Shown here: positions 60,901 to 64,000 of the stretch, piece by piece
Layout: each line of letters opens with the position of its first letter
Numbering within the stretch: position 1 is the stretch's first letter
Assembly (NCBI GenBank): GCA_014843695.1
Contig: CM026401.1
Location: 31,038,067 to 31,102,066, forward strand
Source: Archivesica marissinica
Lineage: Eukaryota; Mollusca; Bivalvia; Venerida; Vesicomyidae
Direction: 5' to 3'
Length of the DNA: 64,000 nt
Notes under the pieces: model-generated
What the model was told of the DNA's origin: nothing
Seen by the model: only the letters and a program-made list of their open reading frames with translations
The model's database searches: none
Made by a program: the position numbers and the translations under genes

Positions 60901-63351
60901 ACAATTAATTAATTAACTAATAATAAAATAAAGTACAATGTAAATGAGTTAATCCATTTATTTTCAAAAATTATTTTCTTGTTTTCATTAATTATATTGT
61001 GTATACCAAGCACAGTAGTTTCCTTGAAGTACATATCATCATCAATCATTCATTATTTTAACAAAACGTTCAATGGTTGCCTGCTTATTTAAACACTTCA
61101 CTTTCACGGATTGTTTCTCGATCTCATCTTGGACTTCAGCTAAGTCCTGTGACAGAGTGCCCAAGTCCTTACACATGCAGTACAACTTTAGCTGCGATAT
61201 CAACTCCAGACAATATACAAAAGATTAAAAGCAATAAAAACCAATCATTTACAATCAACACTTCCATGTTTATCTCACTTAACCTTGACCGATACCATAA
61301 AGTGGTCGCTTAATTGTCGTAAAACTGGGACATAATTAAAAATGTTTTATCAATGAAAGTGAGAAAATCGCACGCGGTCGTATTAGGGGCTCAATTAGCA
61401 TAGGATTAATGACATTTGTCTGAATTAACTGGTCTTATTACGGAATAACGGGGTGGTCTGGTTATCGGGGTCAACGACCATTGACATATATAGTGAAATA
61501 TTCCGTTCTGAAAAAAATTGTTCGAAATCGGGGTGGTCACATAGAGGGTTTTTACTGTATATTGTAGACATTATGTAAATGGAACTGATTGTGTGTACAT
61601 GTATGTATGTTGTAGACATTATGTAAATGGAACTGATTGTGTGTACATGTATGTATGTTGTAGACATTATGTAAATGGAACTGATTGTGTGTACATGTAT
61701 GTATGTTGTAGACATTATGTAAATGGAACTGATTGTGTGTACATGTATGTATGTTGTAGACATTATGTAAATGGAACTGATTGTGTGTACATGTATGTAT
61801 GTTGTAGACATTATGTAAATGGAACTGATTGTGTGTACATGTATGTATGTTGTAGACATTATGTAAATGGAACTGATTGTGTGTACATGTATGTATGTTG
61901 TAGACATTATGTAAATGGAACTGATTGTGTGTACATGTATGTATGTTGTATGTATGTATGTATGCTGTAGACATTATGTAAATGGAACTGATTTTGTGTA
62001 CATGTTGTATGTATGTTGTAGACATTATGTAAATGGAACTGATTGTGTGTGCATGATGTATGTATGTTGTAGACATTATGTAAATGGAACTGATTGTGTG
62101 TACATGTATGTATGTATGTATGTATGTATGTATGTATGCTGTAGACATTATGTAAATGGAACTGATTTTGTGTACATGTTGTATGTATGTTGTAGACATT
62201 ATGTAAATGGAACTGATTGTGTGTACATGATGTATGTATGTTGTAGACATTATGTAAATGGAACTGATTGTGTGTACATGTATGTATGTATGTATGTATG
62301 TATGCTGTAGACATTATGTAAATGGAACTGATTTTGTGTACATGTTGTATGTATGTTGTAGACATTATGTAAATGGAACTGATTGTGTGTACATGTTGTA
62401 TGTATAAGGTAGACATTATGTAAATGGAACTGATTGTGTGTACATGTTGTATGTATAAGGTAGACATTATGTAAATGGAACTGATTGTGTGTACATGTTG
62501 TATGTATGTTGTAGACATTATGTAAATGGAATTGATTTTGAATATCAATGAGCAACTTCAACAAGTAACATAGATTTATTATTTTATTTCTTTATTACTA
62601 CATACATACATGTACAAAGCTATGATATTTCAAAATAGAAAATCAATAACTCTCTGTTTGCTCTTTGTGTCCTACTTTTCTTTTAAATGAAGCCCACACA
62701 AACCCCTGGTCTGACAGGGTTACCTAGCCAGGGAACAGGCGTTGATATATTTTGCCTGGTCAATCATATAAATATATTTTAATACTGAGACCATTAATTG
62801 GACCGTATTGAGTTTCTGTTAATATCAACTGTCATTTTGCCAGTAGTAAATTAGTGAAAAATCGACGGACTGGAACCCAGGCTAAGAGTTACCCGACATC
62901 CGTTGTTGACACCTCCATCTGAGTTTTATATTAACTCTTTCAACCCCAAGTAACTGACATGGACTGGTGCATGCTATTTTTAGACCAATAAATTAATAAG
63001 AAAATTACCGTTGGACCAGTTCATTTATCAAAATGGGTAATTTTATCTAAAAATAGTAATAATTATTACTGGCAAAAAAGGCCTGTGGGGTTGAAAGGGT
63101 TAAGAGACCATTTTTGCTCTTTCCCTTGGGTGGTCTCTTAATACAAGTTTGACAGTACTGTGGAATTGTCTGTTTCAGGATCTTGTACGTCACATGATGC
63201 AGAGAGAACCGAGCCACCGGCTGTCCGCGGAGGAGTATTTGATACAACAGCGAATGAAAACCTTCCCAGAATACTTCTATACATTTCTCAAACTCTATAT
63301 ACAGAGATTTGCAACGCCACCAATATTGTCACCAGACGACAGAATTTTGAG
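39841..63351 (+). CDS. PIK3R4: PIK3R4/VPS15, regulatory kinase-like subunit of class III PI3-kinase, N-terminal part (join 39841-39932, 42096-42220, 45624-45679, 47530-47679, 54233-54334, 55769-55962, 59851-59977, 63179-63351)
   Basis: VPS15 binds and activates VPS34 (PIK3C3) on endosomes and autophagosome precursors, where PI3P is made. Eight coding exons give 339 codons plus two bases, about the first quarter of a protein of roughly 1,350 residues; the HEAT and WD40 parts lie beyond the window. Visible features are MGNQ (N-myristoylation signal), [20 protein letters not shown], the glycine-loop-like [15 protein letters not shown] with the ATP-site Lys, [10 protein letters not shown], the catalytic loop HGDIKSEN (HGD in place of HRD, usual for VPS15), DFASFKP (DFA in place of DFG, also usual), [43 protein letters not shown] and [14 protein letters not shown]. 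All seven splice junctions keep frame. Every intron carries tandem repeats or transposon relics. The start is chosen because MGNQ is the family N-terminus. Confidence 0.95.
39885..41765. repeat. 51-bp array made from the exon 1 end and donor of PIK3R4
   Basis: The unit is GGTATTTAGAACCATATATC, AATGACCTACCAGGCCTTGT, GTTTGATGGCA. The left copies are closest to exon 1 (CAGTATCTCACAGACCTACC, GAGTTTGATTGCAGGTA), and divergence toward a homogeneous central form increases to the right. About 36 copies, each with a donor-like CAGGTA or CAAGTA. Because 51 is divisible by three, plus and minus frames stay open ([17 protein letters not shown] cycle on the plus strand), but an in-frame TAA at 39934 separates exon 1 from it. 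Confidence 0.96.
41948..42095. repeat. 52-bp tandem copies of the exon 2 acceptor and exon start
   Basis: CTTTCAG followed by a copy of TTTGGGCAGTACACGATTCT occurs with AG at 41990-41991, 42042-42043 and (the real one) 42094-42095, and a degraded fourth copy starts at about 41948. The unit also has ATTGTAATGAAATCTATGTA. Splicing to either upstream AG gives a stop within a few codons. Confidence 0.9.
42096..42220 (+). CDS. PIK3R4: PIK3R4 coding exon 2 (glycine-loop region and ATP-site lysine)
   Basis: The acceptor is GCTTTCAG ending at 42095 and the donor GAAG|GTAAGA at 42220/42221. It encodes [38 protein letters not shown] and TRLE plus one base. Two in-phase-looking copies of the acceptor and exon start lie 52 and 104 bases upstream. 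Only the third acceptor (this one) leaves an open frame, so it is taken as the functional one. Confidence 0.94.
42345..44972. repeat. 35-bp minisatellite in PIK3R4 intron 2
   Basis: The unit is ACCTTCCTGTTTATATATGC then CATTAACCGTAGTAT, some 70 copies. Between about 42640 and 43620 a longer compound unit of about 79 bp dominates, with an extra GCTATATATGCC. It starts about 120 nt after the exon 2 donor. Diverged remnants flank the MITE at 45217. Confidence 0.96.
44993..45125 (+). mobile_element. Dispersed repeat fragment (GAGGAGACTCTGGAATG family)
   Basis: GTCGGTGCTTTACACTGTGC and AACCAGAGGAGACTCTGGAA, then CTGTATCATTGCGCTATCC. The same order occurs at 47195-47314 and, inverted, at about 59690-59805. 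The class is unknown to me. Confidence 0.7.
45217..45509 (-). mobile_element. CAGGG-ended MITE, copy 2, inverted
   Basis: It reads as the complement of 37712-37996: CATGGCTCATTCAAGATCAG at the left and CCCTCTAGATTGAGCCAT at the right. TGTTTA stands on both sides (45211-45216 and 45510-45515). The flanks CCTTCCTGTTTA and TGTTTATGTATGCC are pieces of the 35-bp array unit, so it too sits inside a minisatellite unit. Confidence 0.78.
45624..45679 (+). CDS. PIK3R4: PIK3R4 coding exon 3 (56-nt microexon-like exon)
   Basis: The acceptor is TATTTTTCAG ending at 45623 and the donor GCG|GTATTA at 45679/45680. The two first bases complete Glu with the G of exon 2, then the exon reads [18 protein letters not shown]. 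It aligns with the family segment of the form LKxxLxxxxNCxPFQxA between the SYK motif and KAAMLFRQY. It is required to keep frame between exon 2 (phase 1 end) and exon 4 (phase 0 start), which is strong support despite its small size. Confidence 0.88.
45754..45981 (+). mobile_element. piggyBac-like MITE, copy 2
   Basis: It starts TTAACCCATTCAACACC and ends GGTGTTGAAAGGGTTAA: 17-bp inverted ends with one mismatch, with TTAA at both sides. A near-perfect palindrome lies at 45898-45942 (AAAAAGTGCAGATCCTGATG arm, one-base loop). Confidence 0.85.
45982..46526. other. PIK3R4 intron 3 sequence, nothing recognised
   Basis: AT-rich unique-looking sequence ending in an AT microsatellite (about 46500-46522) into which the next MITE inserted. 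Confidence 0.5.
46527..46902. mobile_element. hAT-like MITE, copy 2
   Basis: Ends TAAAGATGGCAACAAATA and TATTCGTTGCCATCCCTA. A perfect 8-bp target duplication ATATACAT lies at 46519-46526 and 46903-46910. The interior matches copy 1 (CATCATCTTCTTCAAATGAT, GATTGATATTGTACC, GTGTGACTGAGCGGGTG) but is about 70 bp longer, with extra CGAATATTCG palindromes near the left end. Confidence 0.9.
46975..47390 (+). mobile_element. Composite dispersed repeat with GTGGGAGGAAACCGGAG motif
   Basis: GCAGATGAAAGCGTAAATGT, GTGGGAGGAAACCGGAGTAC and GAGGATCGAGCCCGGGTTGC also occur at 55560-55715. In this copy a segment with ACTTTAAACCAAGATCTCGT and GAGGAGACTCTGGAATGGG (47180-47314) is interposed before the common GAGAAGCGAGCGCGCT end, so one repeat is nested in or fused to another. 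Confidence 0.75.
47315..47380 (-). mobile_element. tRNA-like SINE relic with a perfect acceptor stem
   Basis: On the minus strand the 66 nt begin GTCCGATTAGCGCAGTAGTT and end with AACCCGGGTTCAATCATCGGAC-type sequence; GTCCGAT pairs perfectly with ATCGGAC. A box A-like TAGCGCAGTAGTTAGCGCG and a box B-like GGGTTCAATC are present, but the T stem is too short for a working tRNA. Related pieces at about 47150 and 55675 mark it as repeat-derived. Confidence 0.6.
47530..47679 (+). CDS. PIK3R4: PIK3R4 coding exon 4 (kinase-domain helical part)
   Basis: The acceptor is ATATTTCAG ending at 47529 and the donor AAAG|GTATATG at 47679/47680. Exactly 50 codons: [60 protein letters not shown] and IEKKWIA are nearly invariant in VPS15. 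The last 30 or so bases with the donor are the first copy of the 56-bp array that follows at once. Confidence 0.95.
47652..48085. repeat. 56-bp array made from the exon 4 end and donor of PIK3R4
   Basis: The unit is GTGCACTGAACCAGTGTCAT, AAACTAAAGGTATATGCCGC, TACATCCTGCGTCAGA. The first copy starts in the exon (codons for [10 protein letters not shown]). There are about seven repeats, each with the donor AAAG|GTATATG. An in-frame TGA in GTGCACTGA follows each donor. Confidence 0.95.
48086..53523. repeat. 39/41-bp minisatellite in PIK3R4 intron 4
   Basis: The unit is TATCATGTGCAAGATTCATT then GAAATGGTATATGCCGCTA; variants have GCGGCTA, ATACCG or two extra bases (TATATATC). About 110 copies plus a 1000-N gap. 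It continues directly from the 56-bp array and can be aligned to it with one internal deletion. Each unit keeps ATG|GTATATG, a possible weak donor. Open frames in it are artefacts of a unit divisible by three. Confidence 0.96.
49972..50971. other. Assembly gap, 1000 N
   Basis: Exactly 1000 N inside the 39-bp array; the true size is unknown. Confidence 0.99.
53553..53920 (+). pseudogene. Decayed tandem copy of PIK3R4 exon 5, split by a small transposon
   Basis: After a preserved acceptor-like TTGTGCTAG, bases 53553-53571 read GTTTGTCACAAAGACATTA and bases 53821 onward read AGCCAGAGAATGTCATTATA. Joined in translation they resemble [16 protein letters not shown] of the real exon (here VCHKDI / [10 protein letters not shown]). 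Further on, [11 protein letters not shown] (from about 53883) matches [12 protein letters not shown] position by position. The donor has been lost (GATAAAGTCC where the real exon has GATGTAAGTC). About 24 extra bases lie between the two conserved blocks, and a 246-bp inverted-repeat element interrupts the first. It can no longer be a normal exon. Confidence 0.8.
53572..53817. mobile_element. MITE inserted in the relic exon 5 copy
   Basis: The ends carry short inverted repeats: AGCGACAAAGCAT on the left and, reading the complement of the right end, AGCGACACTACAT. TTA stands on both sides. The intact exon shows the empty site (GACATTAAGTCAGAG), so the insertion boundaries are seen by comparison. 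A TTA/TTAA target and this size fit a PIF/Harbinger-like non-autonomous element. It has no coding capacity. Confidence 0.65.
53921..54232. other. PIK3R4 intron 4, 3' end
   Basis: AT-rich sequence between the relic exon copy and real exon 5, ending with the acceptor TTGTTGTAG. No further feature seen. Confidence 0.5.
54233..54334 (+). CDS. PIK3R4: PIK3R4 coding exon 5 (catalytic loop and DFA motif)
   Basis: The acceptor is TTGTTGTAG ending at 54232 and the donor CTGAT|GTAAGT at 54334/54335. It has 34 codons: [20 protein letters not shown] then [22 protein letters not shown] replaces the HRDLKxxN loop and DFA replaces DFG, as is normal for VPS15, whose catalytic activity is weak or atypical. 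The end of the exon with its strong donor is repeated in the following 33-bp array, and a decayed copy of the whole exon lies about 0.4-0.7 kb upstream. Confidence 0.96.
54309..54722. repeat. 33-bp array made from the exon 5 end and donor of PIK3R4
   Basis: The unit is CCCACATATCTGCCTGATGT then AAGTCGTATCTAA. The first copy is the exon end (PTYLPD) and its donor; about 12 more copies of GAT|GTAAGT follow. Each donor is followed in frame by TAA (GTA AGT CAT ATC TAA). Copies differ at only a few sites (CAT/CGT, TGTAAG/TGCAAG). Confidence 0.97.
54869..55138 (+). mobile_element. tRNA-derived SINE, full length, with 14-bp target duplication
   Basis: Target duplications TTGTAGTTATATTC lie at 54855-54868 and 55139-55152. 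Head GGTTGAGTGGTTACGGTCGC (box A), GGTTCGAGCCCCGCTC (box B), body CATTTATATGAAAAAGTTGG and CCTGCCCAGGAAAGGTGTTG, end CCCGAAATATAACATA. There is no poly-A tail. The intact duplication implies a fairly recent LINE-driven insertion. Confidence 0.93.
55153..55505. other. PIK3R4 intron 5, partly possible repeat
   Basis: GTTAACCCTTTACACGCTAG at 55155 resembles a TTAA-type MITE end, but no matching right end was found. The rest is unassigned. Confidence 0.35.
55506..55735 (+). mobile_element. Dispersed repeat with GTGGGAGGAAACCGGAG motif, copy 2
   Basis: It matches 46975-47390 from ACTTTATTTTACAAC through GCACAGATGAAAGCGTAAAT, GGGAGGAAACCGGAGTACCC and GAGGATCGAACCC to GGTGAGAAGCGAGTGCGCT, without the interposed segment. 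It ends about 30 bases before exon 6. Confidence 0.8.
55769..55962 (+). CDS. PIK3R4: PIK3R4 coding exon 6 (activation segment, APE-like motif)
   Basis: The acceptor is GTTTTCAG ending at 55768 and the donor GCAGG|GTAAAT at 55962/55963. It encodes [40 protein letters not shown], a variable loop, and [14 protein letters not shown] ending in phase 2. IAPERF is the APE motif and MDIFSAG is the start of helix F. The loop between APERFVD and MDIFSAG is where VPS15 orthologues vary. Confidence 0.95.
56165..56360 (+). mobile_element. Second tRNA-related SINE-like element
   Basis: CATCCGTGGCCTAGTGGTTA AAGCGCGG gives a box A, and GGTCCGAACCTCG a box B-like sequence at tRNA spacing. The body has GAGCCGCCAGCTAG and GGATTCGGGAAGTACTTATG. 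It differs from the main SINE family, which inserted immediately downstream. Confidence 0.55.
56373..56636 (+). mobile_element. tRNA-derived SINE, full length, with 12-bp target duplication
   Basis: Target duplications CTCATAAGTCGG lie at 56361-56372 and 56637-56648. It has the same structure as the element at 54869 (box A GTGGTCGAGTGGTTAAGG, box B GGGTTCGAGCCCC, AAAAAGTTGGCAGTTTC, CCGAAATATAACATA). The very high identity to that copy suggests recent activity. Confidence 0.93.
56845..58345. repeat. 61-bp minisatellite in PIK3R4 intron 6
   Basis: The unit is ACCCTAGTCATGTGGACCAA, ACTGAGCAATGTAGCGTAAC, CCTTCGTGTCCCAGTAGTGAC, about 24 copies. The right-hand copies are almost identical; the left ones vary (AACATGTCATG, GCGATG, TTATGTGG). 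Not derived from any exon seen here. Confidence 0.96.
58346..58885. other. PIK3R4 intron 6, nothing recognised
   Basis: Three copies of TGTAACGTAATATGA (58365-58405) trail the 61-bp array; the rest is AT-rich and unassigned. Confidence 0.5.
58886..59041 (-). mobile_element. tRNA-derived SINE, 3' half, minus strand
   Basis: TATATTTCGGGTTTTACGCC, CATTTTGGGCTATATCGCCG and CTTTTCCTGGGCAGGCTCCA are the complement of the SINE body; the tRNA head is missing. This is the typical 5' truncation of reverse-transcribed insertions. Confidence 0.88.
59042..59689. other. PIK3R4 intron 6, 3' part
   Basis: No gene or tandem repeat recognised. The last part (about 59560-59680) has GTAGTCCACCATTATATGTC, which recalls AGGCAGCCCACCATTTGATC of exon 7 (see findings). 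Confidence 0.4.
59690..59806 (-). mobile_element. Dispersed repeat fragment (GAGGAGACTCTGGAATG family), inverted
   Basis: TGATACAGACAGAGACCCAT, AGAGTCTCCTCTGGTTC and GAGACCTCGGTTTAAAGTCC are the complement of the fragment at 47195-47314. It ends about 45 bases before the exon 7 acceptor. Confidence 0.75.
59851..59977 (+). CDS. PIK3R4: PIK3R4 coding exon 7 (kinase C-lobe)
   Basis: The acceptor is ATTTACTAG ending at 59850 and the donor TTAGG|GTATGC at 59977/59978. It encodes [42 protein letters not shown], ending in phase 0. A dispersed repeat in antisense orientation abuts its 5' side (about 59690-59805), so the open frame that runs in from the left is not coding. A 37-bp array starts about 10 nt after the donor. 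Confidence 0.94.
59985..60262. repeat. 37-bp array with X-box-like motifs
   Basis: The unit is TTGGAAATATACCGAGCCTT then TGTTTCCATGGCAACAT, about seven copies, starting about 10 nt after the exon 7 donor. GTTTCCATGGCAAC fits the RFX X-box consensus RYYNYY-NN-RRNRAC. Several copies keep it exactly; two have TGTCAAC or TGACAAC. Confidence 0.92.
60263..60667. other. PIK3R4 intron 7, unassigned
   Basis: AT-rich. Part of it (60424-60520) resembles 62532-62630 as a diverged direct repeat. Confidence 0.45.
60668..61557. mobile_element. TA-flanked transposon relic, Tc1/mariner or pogo type
   Basis: The ends are CAGTAAAACCCCTATAATAA plus GACCACC and, complemented, CAGTAAAAACCCTCTATGTG plus ACCACC, flanked by TA at 60666-60667 and 61558-61559. 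It is 890 bp. The largest open frame inside (61077-61313, 78 codons, plus) has no recognisable transposase motif, so this is a non-autonomous or decayed copy. Inner repeats of GGTCTTATTA and GGTGGTCTGGTTATCGGGG occur near both ends. Confidence 0.8.
61561..62535. repeat. 48-bp minisatellite with embedded TATG microsatellite
   Basis: The unit is TGTAGACATTATGTAAATGG, AACTGATTGTGTGTACATGT, ATGTATGT. About eight uniform copies are followed by copies with GTACATGTTGTATG, GCATGATGTATG or expanded TATG runs, organised in a longer recurring block of three to four units. It begins exactly where the TA-flanked transposon ends. Confidence 0.95.
62536..62930. other. PIK3R4 intron 7, unassigned
   Basis: AT-rich, with partial similarity to 60424-60520 at its left end. 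No gene seen. Confidence 0.45.
62931..63103 (+). mobile_element. piggyBac-like MITE, copy 3, internally deleted
   Basis: It starts TTAACTCTTTCAACCCC and ends GGGGTTGAAAGGGTTAA. It shares AAGTAACTGACATGGACTGG, TTTTTAGACCAATAAATTAA and CAGTTCATTTATCAAAATGG with the copy at 45754, but the palindrome segment is lost. Confidence 0.82.
63179..63351 (+). CDS. PIK3R4: PIK3R4 coding exon 8 (end of kinase domain)
   Basis: The acceptor is TGTTTCAG ending at 63178 and the donor TTGAG|GTATTG at 63351/63352. It encodes [57 protein letters not shown] plus two bases. [13 protein letters not shown] is the kinase subdomain XI Arg motif, and FPEYFYTFL is a VPS15 signature linking to the HEAT repeats. The next exon is not securely identified; see the candidate at 63395. 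Confidence 0.94.
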
Positions 63352-63825
63352 GTATTGAATTAGTGCCACGGTATTTATGTTCCTTGTTTCTAAGAAGGGA
63401 TTTGGGTGCGGCTTTCAAACTTGCAACTCAATATGGCGATGTGTCACACACATCCTTCAAGGTCACACTATCAGTAAAACGTCCAGCTGTATTTATATTG
63501 CGTGTTTACTACACTAAGCAAATCTCAATATTCCAAATCTTTGTGTAAGATTTTTATAATACTTTGCCAAACTCTTTGCATGCTGGGTAAAATAACTGGT
63601 ATATAAATGGTTCAAATAATAGCAGACGACATTTTATTAATGTGTTTTTACTTATGTCACACATTATTTCCAAGTTTGAAGACGGTTACCAGAGTTAAAT
63701 TGCTGGAATGGGAACATTATTCCTGTCTTTGAAGCAGCTAGATCTGCCCATGTTTGCCAAGAATTGCATCTTTTGAAATCAATAAGAATATCTAAATTTG
63801 GTAAGCAGTATCGCAATGCCATTGT
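63352..63825. other. PIK3R4 intron 8, left part
   Basis: Apart from the doubtful exon candidate at 63395 nothing is recognised. Copies of a 41-bp unit start at its right end. Confidence 0.45.
63395..63460 (+). other. Doubtful candidate for the next PIK3R4 exon
   Basis: After TGTTTCTAAG at 63385-63394, the frame from exon 8 would continue RRDLGAAFKLATQYGDVSH, loosely like the family's RKDLGN after the ILSxDxRIL motif. It would need an intron of only 43 nt (63352-63394). Beyond RDLG the similarity fades and no clear donor is seen, so the end given is arbitrary. It may be a chance match or a decayed exon. Confidence 0.2.
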
Positions 63826-64000
63826 ACATAGCTTGTTGATCAACATGAAGGGTACCATACCATTGTACACAGCTTGATGATCAACATGAAGGGTACCATA
63901 CCATTGTACACAGCTTGTTGCTCAACATGAAGGGTACCATACCATTGTACACAGCTTGATGATCAACATGAAGGGTACCATACCATTGTACACAGCTTGA
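63826..64000. repeat. 41-bp tandem repeat running off the window
   Basis: The unit is GTACCATACCATTGTACACA then GCTTGATGATCAACATGAAGG; four or more copies, continuing past the right edge. Confidence 0.93.

Noticed and set aside
61077..61313. 78-codon open frame inside the TA-flanked element as a transposase fragment
   Set aside because: No DDE/D, helix-turn-helix or other transposase motif is visible; likely chance.

Overview
This is a eukaryotic window, most likely from an invertebrate animal. The evidence is split genes with GT-AG introns, tRNA-derived SINEs with target-site duplications, several families of short DNA transposons (MITEs) and massive intronic tandem repeats. The repeat style, including a dispersed element containing GTGGGAGGAAACCGGAG, is what I associate with bivalve molluscs; that is inference, and the species cannot be fixed from sequence alone. 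There is nothing prokaryotic here: no operons, no CRISPR and no ribosome binding sites.

Two genes lie head to tail on the plus strand. (1) The last three exons (197-327, 24003-24123, 32244-32416) of a USP5/USP13-type deubiquitinase: the second UBA domain, the start of the last catalytic block, then the catalytic His box and stop codon. (2) The first eight coding exons (39841-63351) of PIK3R4/VPS15, the protein-kinase-like regulatory subunit of the class III PI3-kinase. They give the initiator Met with an N-myristoylation signal (MGNQ) and essentially the whole kinase-like domain; the gene continues beyond the window. The genes need not cooperate directly. USP5 recycles unanchored ubiquitin chains, and VPS15 scaffolds VPS34 in autophagy and endosome traffic.

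By my estimate about three quarters of the non-N sequence is minisatellite. The largest is a 23-bp array of about 21.6 kb in one USP5 intron. A 40-bp array (7.4 kb) fills the next intron. Arrays of 59, 126, 24, 41, 18 and 21 bp occupy the 3' flank and intergenic region. Arrays of 51, 35, 56, 39, 33, 61, 37 and 48 bp fill PIK3R4 introns, and a 41-bp array starts at the right edge. Two 1000-N gaps fall inside arrays.

The most striking result is that several arrays are made from the gene's own exon edges. The 51-, 56- and 33-bp arrays repeat the 3' ends of PIK3R4 exons 1, 4 and 5 together with their 5' splice sites. Exon 2 is preceded by 52-bp tandem copies of its own acceptor and first codons. 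The USP5 3' region is a 59-bp array of the last codons and stop. Each real junction is followed or preceded by decoy splice sites, and in every case I checked, use of a decoy brings an early in-frame stop. A decayed duplicate of PIK3R4 exon 5, split by a small transposon, lies just upstream of the real exon. I propose recurrent exon-junction-anchored tandem duplication as the unusual process in this window.

Transposon content includes two copies of a hAT-like MITE with perfect 8-bp target duplications, two copies of a CAGGG-ended MITE each inserted into a minisatellite unit, three copies of a piggyBac-like TTAA MITE with an internal palindrome, two TA-flanked elements, and a tRNA-SINE family with 12-14 bp target duplications.
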